A DNA stretch of 64,000 bases from Mucilaginibacter flavidus (GTDB taxonomy: Bacteria > Bacteroidota > Bacteroidia > Sphingobacteriales > Sphingobacteriaceae). Numbering within the stretch: position 1 is the stretch's first letter; the number at the start of each line of letters is the position of its first letter. Of the stretch, positions 16,773 to 25,107 are shown one piece after another. The notes beneath the pieces are model-generated. The model was not told where the DNA came from, made no database searches, and saw only the letters and a list, made by a program, of their open reading frames with translations. The translations under genes were made by a program, and so were the position numbers. The stretch covers positions 1 to 64,000 of the forward strand of contig NZ_JAMXOE010000027.1 in NCBI RefSeq assembly GCF_024055575.1, written 5' to 3'.

Positions 16773-17888
16773 ATGGTATCCGAAGATTGGTACACAATAA
16801 ACGATATTGAAAAACTAGATACGCCGGTATTGGTAGTTTACCCTGCCAGGGTAAAGAAGAATATTGACACAGCAATTGGTATGATTGATAATGTGGCCCG
16901 GTTAAGGCCGCATGTTAAAACGCATAAGTGTGCCGAGGTTACCCGGTTAATGCTGCAAGCCGGTATCACCAAGTTTAAATGTGCCACTATTGCCGAAGCA
17001 GAAATGCTTGGTATGTGTAAGGCGCCGGATGTGCTACTAGCGTATCAGCCAATAGGGCCAAAATTGGATAGATTTATTCGGTTGATTTCATTATATCCCA
17101 ATACGAAATTTTCCTGCTTGGTTGATAATTTGCCAGCTTCGGTTGGAATATCTGAAGCGGCAATCAAAAAGGAAATAAAAGTTCCGGTTTATATTGATTT
17201 AAATGTTGGTCAAAACCGCACCGGGATTAAACTGGGAGACGTGGCTTTAGCGCTTTATGTTAATTGCCAGGCACTATCGGGAATCGAAATAGTTGGACTG
17301 CATGCTTACGATGGTCATATTCACCAACCCGATTTGGCCGAGCGGACTGAAGAGTGCGATAAGTGTTTTGAAAAAGTTGTTAAACTGCAATCGGAAATTG
17401 TGGCTATGGGCTATCCAAAACCGGTGATTGTGGCCGGCGGGTTGCCGACATTTCCTATTCACGCTAAAAGAAAAGAGATTGAATGCAGCCCCGGTACTTT
17501 TGTTTATTGGGATAAGGGCTATCAAACCAGCTTCGCAGAACAGAACTTTTTGCCAGCAGCGTTGGTAGTAACCAGGGTGATATCGTTACCGAATGAGACT
17601 ACGTTATGCCTGGATTTGGGTCATAAGTCAATTGCCGCCGAACGTGAGCTAAAAACGCGCGTATATTTCATAAATGCTACTAAACTGGAAGCTGTCGGCC
17701 AAAGCGAAGAACATTTGGTTGTCGAAGCCGGCAAAGATCACAAATACAAAACCGGCGATGTTATTTACGGAATGCCCTACCATGTTTGTCCGACAGTGGC
17801 GTTATATGAAAGGGCGATAACTATAGAAGACAACAAAATGAGCGGGGAGTGGAAGAATATTGCACGCGACAGGAAGATAACTATCTGA
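16773..17888 (+). CDS. D-threonine aldolase/D-serine dehydratase-like PLP enzyme
   Basis: 371 residues of alanine-racemase-type fold (fold III). The PLP site is the PHVKTHK segment (residues 46-52), the Schiff-base lysine being one of the two lysines. LDTPVLVVY at the N-terminus is characteristic of the D-TA family. Near the C-terminus YHVC (H337, C339) matches the zinc-binding His-x-Cys pair described for eukaryotic-type D-serine dehydratase, favouring dehydratase-like metal use. The substrate is probably a D-beta-hydroxy amino acid. It stands between a RidA protein, which clears enamines of dehydratases, and a dipeptidase. Confidence 0.9.
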   Translation: MVSEDWYTINDIEKLDTPVLVVYPARVKKNIDTAIGMIDNVARLRPHVKTHKCAEVTRLMLQAGITKFKCATIAEAEMLGMCKAPDVLLAYQPIGPKLDRFIRLISLYPNTKFSCLVDNLPASVGISEAAIKKEIKVPVYIDLNVGQNRTGIKLGDVALALYVNCQALSGIEIVGLHAYDGHIHQPDLAERTEECDKCFEKVVKLQSEIVAMGYPKPVIVAGGLPTFPIHAKRKEIECSPGTFVYWDKGYQTSFAEQNFLPAALVVTRVISLPNETTLCLDLGHKSIAAERELKTRVYFINATKLEAVGQSEEHLVVEAGKDHKYKTGDVIYGMPYHVCPTVALYERAITIEDNKMSGEWKNIARDRKITI

Positions 17889-17934
17889 TTTTTTAGCCCA
17901 ATCAACTTAGTCTAACTCAATCAACTCAAAAGAA

Positions 17935-19005
17935 ATGTTCACCATCGACGCCCATTTAGATCTTAGCATGAATGCCCTTGAATGGAACCGCGATTTGCGG
18001 AAACCTATTGCCGAAATTAACGCGCGCGAAGCAGGCCTTACGGATAAGCCCGACCGTGCGAAAGGTGTAGTTTCGCTACCTGAGTTGCGTAAGGGTAATA
18101 TTGGGCTGGTTGTGGCCACTCAAATAGCACGTTATGTTGCGTTGGGAAATCCACTGCCCGGCTGGCATTCGCCCGAACAGGCCTGGGCGCAAACGCAGGG
18201 CCAGGTTGCCTGGTATAAAGCGATGGAAGATGCCGGCGAAATGGTGCAGGTGAATGATTTAACCAGTTTGGAAAAGCACCTTGCCCTTTGGAACAATGGA
18301 CAACCCAATGACTCCAAGTTAGTTGGCTATATTTTGAGTTTGGAAGGGGCCGATTCGATTGTCACCATTAAACATTTGGAAAGAGCTTATAATTATGGGT
18401 TGCGTGCTGTGGGGCCGGCACATTACGGCCCGGGCCGCTATGCGCAGGGAACCGACGCCACAGGTTTTATGGGTAGCGCCGGACACGAGTTGTTAAGAGA
18501 AATGGAACGGCTCAATATTATTTTAGATGCAACCCATTTGTGCGACGACAGCTTTTGGGAGGCGTTGGACCACTTTAATGGCCACGTTTGGGCCAGCCAC
18601 AACAATTGCCGCGCATTGGTGAACCATAACCGCCAGTTTAGCGACGAGCAGATAAAGGAACTGGTAAACCGTGGCGCCGTAATTGGCGGCGCGCTGGACG
18701 CCTGGATGATGGTGCCGGGGTGGGTAAGAGGCCAATCGGATCCTAAAGCGATGAACTGTAGCCTGGAAGTGATGATAGACCACATCGACCATATTTGCCA
18801 GATTGCAGGCAATGCCATGCATGTAGGCATAGGTTCTGACCTTGACGGCGCGTTCGGCCGGGAGCAGTGCCCTTACGATTTGGAAACCATAGCGGACCTG
18901 CAGAAAATACCAGCTATATTAAAAACCAGGGGTTATACCGAAACTGATATCGAAAATATGATGCACGGTAACTGGCTAAGATTTTTGCGAAATGCGTGGA
19001 AATAA
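17935..19005 (+). CDS. M19 membrane-dipeptidase-type metallopeptidase
   Basis: 356 residues. Zinc-site landmarks are H7-x-D9 (TIDAHLDLSM), LSLEGADSI with the bridging glutamate, LDATHLCDDSF, WASHNNCRAL and GIGSDLDGAFG. No signal peptide is present, so it is cytosolic, unlike mammalian renal dipeptidase. M19 enzymes cleave dipeptides and tolerate a D-residue at the C-terminal position, which agrees with the D-amino-acid enzyme encoded upstream; a role in recycling D-amino-acid dipeptides is inference. It is 46 nt from the upstream gene and 3 nt from the downstream one. Confidence 0.9.
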   Translation: MFTIDAHLDLSMNALEWNRDLRKPIAEINAREAGLTDKPDRAKGVVSLPELRKGNIGLVVATQIARYVALGNPLPGWHSPEQAWAQTQGQVAWYKAMEDAGEMVQVNDLTSLEKHLALWNNGQPNDSKLVGYILSLEGADSIVTIKHLERAYNYGLRAVGPAHYGPGRYAQGTDATGFMGSAGHELLREMERLNIILDATHLCDDSFWEALDHFNGHVWASHNNCRALVNHNRQFSDEQIKELVNRGAVIGGALDAWMMVPGWVRGQSDPKAMNCSLEVMIDHIDHICQIAGNAMHVGIGSDLDGAFGREQCPYDLETIADLQKIPAILKTRGYTETDIENMMHGNWLRFLRNAWK

Positions 19006-19008
19006 ATC

Positions 19009-21600
19009 ATGAATAAAGAGCAAGAAAGACTAAAGGATTCGTCCTGGAAAAAGTGGGGGCCGTATGTGAGCGACCGCCAGTGGGGAACCGTGCGTGAAGA
19101 TTATAGCGAAAACGGCGATGCATGGAACTACATAACGCATGATATGGCGCGAAGTAAAGCCTATCGCTGGGGCGAGGAAGGTATTGGCGGCATCTGCGAC
19201 AATGAACAGCTTTTGTGTTTTTCCGTTGCTTTGTGGAACAAGAAAGACCCGATTATAAAAGAGCGGTATTTTGGACTTAGTAATCCAGAAGGTAACCATG
19301 GTGAAGACGTTAAGGAATTGTATTACTACCTCGACAATACACCTACGCACTCGTATCAAAAAATGCTTTATAAATACCCGCAGCAGGAATTTCCTTATGC
19401 CTGGCTGGTAGATGAAAATAAGCGCCGGACGCGGAACGATCCTGAATTTGAACTGATTGATACCGGAATATTCAATAACGACGATTACTTTGATGTATTT
19501 ATTGAATATGTTAAAAACACCCAGCACGATACATTAATTAAAATAACTGTTAACAATAGGGGAAGCGCAGATGCTGCTTTAAACGTGCTGCCAACTGTAT
19601 GGTTTCGCAACACCTGGGCCTGGGGATATGATAATTACGTTCCGGAACTAACTGCCGACTCGCATGGGGTAATAGAGATATATCACCAGCACTTCGGGCA
19701 GATGTGGTTGAATGCTGAAGGCTCGCCTGAACTGATGTTTTGCGACAACGAAACCAATACGCGACGCCTGTACAATATTAACGACGGCAAGCAGTTTTAT
19801 AAAGACGGTATAAACAATTATATTGTTCATGGCGCTGATACCATAAACCCGAAAAAAACAGGGACTAAAGCTGCTGTGAATTTTGAAGTAAATGTCCCTG
19901 CAAGACAAAGCGTTACGCTCAGGTTGCGTTTATCAACGGATGCGAGCAACGGGTTCGACGATTTTGATAACTTGTTTGACGCCAGGAAATCAGAAGCCGA
20001 TGAATTCTATTCGGATTTAGAGAAAGGTGTCGAAAATGCCGATAGAATTATGATTCAACGGCAGGCGTTGGCCGGAATGCTCTGGAACAAACAATTTTAC
20101 TATTTCGACATTAACCACTGGCTGCACGGCGACCCGGCGCAGCCTGCACCACCGCAACAGCGCAAAAACGCCCGCAACAGCAAATGGACACATTTTAATA
20201 CCAGGGATATTATATCTATGCCAGATAAATGGGAGTATCCCTGGTTTGCTGCCTGGGATCTGGCTTTCCATTGTATTCCCCTTGCAAAGGTTGATATGGC
20301 TTTTGCCAAAAATCAGCTTAGCCTGCTTATAAAGGACTGGTATATGCACCCGAACGGGCAGTTACCGGCTTATGAGTGGGACTTCAACGACGCTAACCCC
20401 CCGGTGCACGCTATGGTTACGTGGAAAATTTATCAGCAGGATAAAGCGGCAAACAATAACCAGGGCGATACTTATTTTTTGGAGCGCATATTTCACAAAC
20501 TGATGTTAAACTTCACCTGGTGGGTAAACCGCAAGGACGCACAAGGCAATAATATTTTTGAGGGTGGCTTTTTAGGGTTGGACAATATCGGTGTATTCGA
20601 CAGAAATGCACATTTGCCCATGGGGGAGACCCTTGAACAGGCCGATGGTACCAGTTGGATGGCTATTTATTCCTTAAACTTATTGCGTATTGCGGCTGAG
20701 CTAGCTGAAACAAATAAGGCTTATAACGATATTGCGAGCAAGTTTTTTGAACATTTTATATACATCGCTGGCGCCATATCAAACATTGGGCAGGATAACG
20801 AGGGTTTATGGGATGATACAGACGGTTTTTTTTACGATCAGTTGCGCCTTCCCGATAACAGCACTCAGAAAATGCGCGTGCGCAGTATTGTCGGTTTAAT
20901 CCCCTTGATTGCTGCTGAGGTTTTGGACGAAAATGATATTACCAATAACCCGATATTCAGCAACCGAATGAAATGGTTTGCCGAAAACCGACCTGACCTT
21001 GCCGGCCTGGTGTCGCGTTGGGGGGAAACAAAAACACCCGGCAAGCATTTGGTTAGCCTTTTGCGGGGTTACCGCATGAAATCGTTATTGAAATACCTGC
21101 TTGATGAAAATGAGTTTCTGAGTAAATATGGCATCCGTTCGGTTTCGCGATATCATTTGGATAATCCTTACAATGTTGCTATTGACGGTGCGCAATTCAG
21201 CATAAAATATACGCCAGCCGAAAGTGACAGCGGCCTGTTTGGTGGCAATAGTAATTGGCGCGGCCCTATCTGGATGCCAATAAATTACCTGTTGATTGAA
21301 AGCCTTCACAAATTTTACCAGTATTATGGCGATGATTTTAAAATAGAGTGCCCCACAGGCTCTGGGAATTTTATGAACCTGCAACAGGTGGCTGAAGATC
21401 TATACGGTCGCTTGTCAAATCTGTTTTTACGCGATGCCGAGGGGAGACGGGCAGTATACGGCGACTATCAAAAAATGCAAACCGATCCTAATTTTAAAGA
21501 TTTTATCTTATTTCATGAGTATTTTGACGGCGACACAGGGCGTGGAATGGGTGCATCTCATCAAACCGGTTGGACCGGCCTGATTGCAACTTGTTTATAG
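19009..21600 (+). CDS. Large glucosidase, MGH1/GH63-like
   Basis: 863 residues, no signal peptide. The N-terminal region (WGTVREDYSENGDAWNYITHD) is a beta-rich domain; the (alpha/alpha)6 catalytic barrel follows from about residue 380, with PWFAAWDLAFH, AYEWDFNDANPPVHA and GGFLGLDNIGVFDR holding acidic residues suited to catalysis, and WRGPIWMPINYLLIESL near the end. Members are annotated as glucosidases or mannosylglycerate-hydrolase-type enzymes; the true substrate is often unknown. The start is 3 nt after the dipeptidase stop, so it is translated from the same message although the link to D-amino acids is not obvious. Confidence 0.85.
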   Translation: MNKEQERLKDSSWKKWGPYVSDRQWGTVREDYSENGDAWNYITHDMARSKAYRWGEEGIGGICDNEQLLCFSVALWNKKDPIIKERYFGLSNPEGNHGEDVKELYYYLDNTPTHSYQKMLYKYPQQEFPYAWLVDENKRRTRNDPEFELIDTGIFNNDDYFDVFIEYVKNTQHDTLIKITVNNRGSADAALNVLPTVWFRNTWAWGYDNYVPELTADSHGVIEIYHQHFGQMWLNAEGSPELMFCDNETNTRRLYNINDGKQFYKDGINNYIVHGADTINPKKTGTKAAVNFEVNVPARQSVTLRLRLSTDASNGFDDFDNLFDARKSEADEFYSDLEKGVENADRIMIQRQALAGMLWNKQFYYFDINHWLHGDPAQPAPPQQRKNARNSKWTHFNTRDIISMPDKWEYPWFAAWDLAFHCIPLAKVDMAFAKNQLSLLIKDWYMHPNGQLPAYEWDFNDANPPVHAMVTWKIYQQDKAANNNQGDTYFLERIFHKLMLNFTWWVNRKDAQGNNIFEGGFLGLDNIGVFDRNAHLPMGETLEQADGTSWMAIYSLNLLRIAAELAETNKAYNDIASKFFEHFIYIAGAISNIGQDNEGLWDDTDGFFYDQLRLPDNSTQKMRVRSIVGLIPLIAAEVLDENDITNNPIFSNRMKWFAENRPDLAGLVSRWGETKTPGKHLVSLLRGYRMKSLLKYLLDENEFLSKYGIRSVSRYHLDNPYNVAIDGAQFSIKYTPAESDSGLFGGNSNWRGPIWMPINYLLIESLHKFYQYYGDDFKIECPTGSGNFMNLQQVAEDLYGRLSNLFLRDAEGRRAVYGDYQKMQTDPNFKDFILFHEYFDGDTGRGMGASHQTGWTGLIATCL

Positions 21601-21602
21601 CA

Positions 21603-21657
21603 TAAAAAAAATGAAAAACGGCTCCTCGATCTTAAAAATAACATCGAAATGGAGCCT
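21603..21657 (-). terminator. Terminator between convergent genes (DUF4251 side)
   Basis: GGCTCC (21620-21625) pairs with GGAGCC (21651-21656), extended inside by TCGAT/ATCGA. On the minus strand the stem is followed by GTTTTTCATTTTTTT, so it fits the DUF4251 gene; it may also slow transcription from the glucosidase operon. Confidence 0.7.
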
Positions 21658-21681
21658 TCATAGTATCAATCCCGGAGGTGT

Positions 21682-22206
21682 TTATTTCTTTTCTTTCCTG
21701 TCTTCAATCGTCCCGTTGAACGAAATCGGGTCGCGGTTATTGCTGATTACCTGCAAGCTGGCGTACCCGGTAGCCGAAACATTCAACCTCATATACCGTA
21801 CATCTTTCGATCCCTGGTTGAAATTATCCTTTGGTTTGATGACAATTTCATAGCCGCCTTTTTTACCGGCTTTAGCTTCACAGCTAAAATTTGTAGTGTT
21901 TAGCTTTATGCCGCCATCTGTTGCATCGGTAGGTGCTAATGTAACCTGGCCGAAGTAAGGCAGGTATGTCTGCAAAGTATCTTTAGATACCACCATATCA
22001 TACCCAAAAGTTAATGACTTGGAGTTCCCCCGCTGCGGGATAACATAGTCAGCCTGGAAAACGTAGTTTTGAGCGTCGATCAGCGCTTTTACCTTGGCAA
22101 CCTTAGCGGCCTCCCTTTCGGCCCGCGAGGTTTTCTGGGCCAAAACTGTCTGAAAGCATGATAATATCAATACAGATATTATTGCCAGTTTTGTTAAATT
22201 TCTCAT
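21682..22206 (-). CDS. DUF4251 domain-containing exported protein
   Basis: 174 residues with a signal peptide ending near VLAQ (residue 24), then a short charged helix rich in Lys/Arg/Glu (REAAKVAKVKALIDAQ) and the DUF4251 beta-rich domain (YVFQADYVIPQRGNS, FGYDMVVSKDTLQTYLPYFG, LRLNVSATGYASLQVISNNRDPISFNG). The family is widespread in Bacteroidota, exported, and of unknown function. The C-terminus is charged (TIEDRKEKK). It is transcribed alone, between the glucosidase terminator and the htpG terminator. Confidence 0.88.
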   Translation of the reverse strand: MRNLTKLAIISVLILSCFQTVLAQKTSRAEREAAKVAKVKALIDAQNYVFQADYVIPQRGNSKSLTFGYDMVVSKDTLQTYLPYFGQVTLAPTDATDGGIKLNTTNFSCEAKAGKKGGYEIVIKPKDNFNQGSKDVRYMRLNVSATGYASLQVISNNRDPISFNGTIEDRKEKK

Positions 22207-22310
22207 CTTATATATTTTTTTAGTAATTATCTACTAGATGCAACCCGTAACAAAATTCCATAATTATTTAACGATTAATACATTAAATTCCATATTGTTT
22301 TCTTAAAATT

Positions 22311-22338
22311 AAAAAAGCCGCCCCTGGAGGCAGCCTTT
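22311..22338 (-). terminator. Rho-independent terminator of htpG
   Basis: On the minus strand GCTGCC pairs with GGCGGC (one G:U) around a short loop and is followed by TTTTTTAATTTT. It lies about 100 nt past the htpG stop. Confidence 0.65.
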
Positions 22339-22440
22339 ACTTCAAGATGTAAGAACCAAGAATCAAGATAAAAAAGCGTTGAATACGGTAATGATGCGAT
22401 GCTTTCTTGTATCTTGGCTCTTGTATATTGGTTCTAAAAA

Positions 22441-24324
22441 TTATATCAGGTTAACGCTGCGGTTTACAAACTCAGTAAGTTCGGCACCCGTCAATAGTCC
22501 CTGTGATAATAATGCAAGATCGAATGCTTGTTTTGAAAGAGCTGCCTGTACTTCCTCATTCTCTTCGTTTAATATCCTGCTTATTAATTTATGGTTACCG
22601 TTTACAATAACTTTATAGTTATCGGGCATGCTGCCATAAAAGCCCATTCCACCACCCATAGCTGCCATTTCTTTCATGCGGCGCATAAACTCATCCATTG
22701 TAACGGTTACCGGCAATTCGTCGGGATTTAAGCTTTCCAGTTCAACTTTGTAAGCTGGCTTATTAATGGCTTTATCAAAAATGCCTTTAACTGTTTTTGC
22801 CTGCTCTTCGGTAAGTACATGCTCAGGAGCATCTTCTTTTTTGATAAGCTTGTCGGCAACGTCAGCATCCACACGCTTAAAGGACGTCTTCTCCAGTTTT
22901 TGCTCAAGGTGCCCAATAAAGTGGTTATCGATAGGGGAGTTCATCACCAAAACATCGTAACCTTTTTTATTTGCCGATTGGATAAATGCGTCCTGTTTGG
23001 CAGGGTCGTTGGTGTAAATGTAAACCAGCTGCCCGTCTTTGTCGGTTTGCTCAGGGGTTACCTTGTCTTTATACTCATTTAGTGTAAAGTTTTCCTTTTG
23101 AGTATTGCTCAGGAAAACAAAGTCTTTGGCCTTGTCATAAAACTTCTCTTCACTTACCATCCCATATTTTACAAACAGGCCGATGTCGGTCCATTTTTCT
23201 TCATAGGCTTTGCGGTCGGCCTTAAATAATTCTGCCAATTTATCAGCTACTTTTTTGGTGATGTAGCTATTAATTTTCTTCACACTACTATCAGCCTGTA
23301 AAAAACTACGCGATACATTCAGGGGGATATCCGGAGAATCGATAACACCATGCAGCAACATCAAAAACTCAGGCACAATATCCTTTACCTCGTCTGTAAT
23401 AAATACCTGGCGCGAGAACAGTTTGATTTTGTTTTTCTGTATCTCGAAATCGTTTTTAAGCTTAGGGAAGTATAGTACGCCGGTTAAGTTAAATGGATAG
23501 TCAACATTCAGATGTATCCAGAATAGCGGGTCCTCAGAGAATGGATAAAGCTGTTTGTAAAAATTAAGGTAATCCTCATCTTTCAGTTCACTCGGCGCCT
23601 TAGTCCAAATTGGGTTGGTATCGTTAATGATATTATCAACTTCAATCGATTTGTATTTAGGTTTACCCTCTTCATCAACGCCATCTTCTTCTTCCTGTGT
23701 GTTAGTTCCGAATTTAATAGGTACCGGCAAAAATTTGCAATATTTATCAAGGATTTGCTGTAAGCGATATTTACTTAAAAACTCTTCCGACTCTTTGTTG
23801 ATATGAAGTGTGATTTCGGTGCCACGCTCCTGCAGGCTGCCTTCGCTCAACTCAAATTCGGTGCTGCCATCGCAAGTCCAGTGGGCAGGTTCAGCGCCTT
23901 CCTGGTACGATAACGATTCAATTTCAACCTTGTCAGCAACCATAAATGCTGAATAAAAACCTAAGCCAAAACGGCCGATTATTTCGTTTGCATCTTTAGC
24001 TTCTTTGAATTTCTCCATAAACTCAGTAGCGCCCGAGAATGCTATCTGGTTGATGTATTTTTTTATTTCTTCGGCGGTCATACCCAAACCATTGTCGGAT
24101 ATCGTGATTGTTTTAGCTTTTTCGTCGAAAGCTATTTCAACGCGTAAATCACCAAGTTCGCCATTGTATTGGCCTAAAGAGGCCAAACGTTTAACTTTTT
24201 GCGTAGCATCAACTGCATTTGATACCAGTTCCCTTAAAAATATCTCGGTATCTGAGTATAAGAATTTTTTGATGATTGGGAAAATATTCTCGGTATGGAT
24301 CGAAATTGTGCCTTTTTCTTGCAT
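22441..24324 (-). CDS. htpG: HSP90-family molecular chaperone
   Basis: 627 residues, cytosolic. The GHKL ATPase domain includes FLRELVSNAVDA, ISDNGLGM and GRFGLGFYSAFMVADKVE; the middle domain follows (VFITDEVKDIVPEFL, GVIDSPDIPLNVSRSFLQ), and the C-terminal dimerisation domain runs to LLTGAELTEFVNRSVNLI. Length is close to bacterial HtpG. It refolds and remodels client proteins with ATP. An inverted repeat and a TGACA-like dyad lie upstream. It is monocistronic, flanked by its own terminator. Confidence 0.97.
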   Translation of the reverse strand: MQEKGTISIHTENIFPIIKKFLYSDTEIFLRELVSNAVDATQKVKRLASLGQYNGELGDLRVEIAFDEKAKTITISDNGLGMTAEEIKKYINQIAFSGATEFMEKFKEAKDANEIIGRFGLGFYSAFMVADKVEIESLSYQEGAEPAHWTCDGSTEFELSEGSLQERGTEITLHINKESEEFLSKYRLQQILDKYCKFLPVPIKFGTNTQEEEDGVDEEGKPKYKSIEVDNIINDTNPIWTKAPSELKDEDYLNFYKQLYPFSEDPLFWIHLNVDYPFNLTGVLYFPKLKNDFEIQKNKIKLFSRQVFITDEVKDIVPEFLMLLHGVIDSPDIPLNVSRSFLQADSSVKKINSYITKKVADKLAELFKADRKAYEEKWTDIGLFVKYGMVSEEKFYDKAKDFVFLSNTQKENFTLNEYKDKVTPEQTDKDGQLVYIYTNDPAKQDAFIQSANKKGYDVLVMNSPIDNHFIGHLEQKLEKTSFKRVDADVADKLIKKEDAPEHVLTEEQAKTVKGIFDKAINKPAYKVELESLNPDELPVTVTMDEFMRRMKEMAAMGGGMGFYGSMPDNYKVIVNGNHKLISRILNEENEEVQAALSKQAFDLALLSQGLLTGAELTEFVNRSVNLI

Positions 24325-24360
24325 AATCTATTCGGTTATAAAATTTAATGTTTTAGTGAT

Positions 24361-24417
24361 ACTACTGCCCATCAATGTATGTTCCAAATGATGGATAGTT
24401 GACAAATTGGCAGTAGT
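24361..24417. promoter_or_regulatory. Dyad elements upstream of htpG
   Basis: ACTACTGCC (24361-24369) and its perfect complement (24409-24417) are separated by 39 nt, and TGACA-AAT-TGGCA (24400-24412), a near-perfect 5-bp dyad, overlaps the distal arm. They lie 37-93 nt upstream of the htpG start. Heat-shock control by a dyad-binding repressor is a guess from position. Confidence 0.35.
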
Positions 24418-24447
24418 AAAATAAAATGCGAAGAGCTGAAATGGAAA

Positions 24448-25107
24448 CTACTTTATAAGAAAGTGAAAGATGCCGTAGATAATTAATACACCGGCACCGA
24501 GTAAGATGAAACCCGTTCGCCGTTTCTTTTTCATATAACAAAGCATAATAATCCCTGTTAATGATATCAGCGACATCAAAATGGCTGTTATATCAATAAC
24601 CACGCTCCAGCTTTTGCCAGTATCGCGCCCTTTATGCAGATCATTTAAAACCGCAATCAATCCGAAGCTTGTTTCGGTAATTTGATAGTTGCCATCGTTG
24701 CGGTTTATATATACATCTGCCGAGTTGCCAGGGCCGTTGAATGCTACAGAAACAGCCGGGCCATCTATTCGAAATTCGCTAACATGCCCGTTTACTTTGT
24801 TTGTTTTACGAAGGAATTCGACAATGTTCAGTTTGTCAACCCTCGTCGTATCTTTATTGTTGACCCAATTTACATTTAACCTGCCGGTTTGCTTTTTTAC
24901 TACAGGTTTGCTTCCGAACCATTCGGCGTGATTAAGGGTAAGCCCTGTAACTGCAAAAAACAGTACAATCACAAAGCTTACCATCGAAAGGTAAATATGC
25001 AGCCAGCGCGATAACGAAACCGGGCGCTTTTTTGATGCTGATTTTGCCGATCTTACAGTTCTTATTCTTTTGTGCGGGCCACCGGCGGGTAAATTACTAT
25101 TGGGCAT
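24448..25107 (-). CDS. PepSY-type membrane protein
   Basis: 219 residues. A lysine/arginine-rich cytosolic tail precedes the first transmembrane helix (WLHIYLSMVSFVIVLFFAVTGL, about 35-57); a periplasmic PepSY-like domain follows (NWVNNKDTTRVDKLNIVEFL...) and two helices close the protein (about 165-190 and 197-217). HDLHKGRDTG-like DLHKGRDTGKSWS before the second helix is typical of PepSY-TM proteins. Its ATG lies inside the end of the ApbE-DUF2271 gene (11-nt overlap, ATGCCCAATAG), so the two are translated together. PepSY membrane proteins pair with flavin-transferring ApbE proteins in extracytosolic redox systems, and some are flavinylated; that is the likely setting here. Confidence 0.85.
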   Translation of the reverse strand: MPNSNLPAGGPHKRIRTVRSAKSASKKRPVSLSRWLHIYLSMVSFVIVLFFAVTGLTLNHAEWFGSKPVVKKQTGRLNVNWVNNKDTTRVDKLNIVEFLRKTNKVNGHVSEFRIDGPAVSVAFNGPGNSADVYINRNDGNYQITETSFGLIAVLNDLHKGRDTGKSWSVVIDITAILMSLISLTGIIMLCYMKKKRRTGFILLGAGVLIIYGIFHFLIK

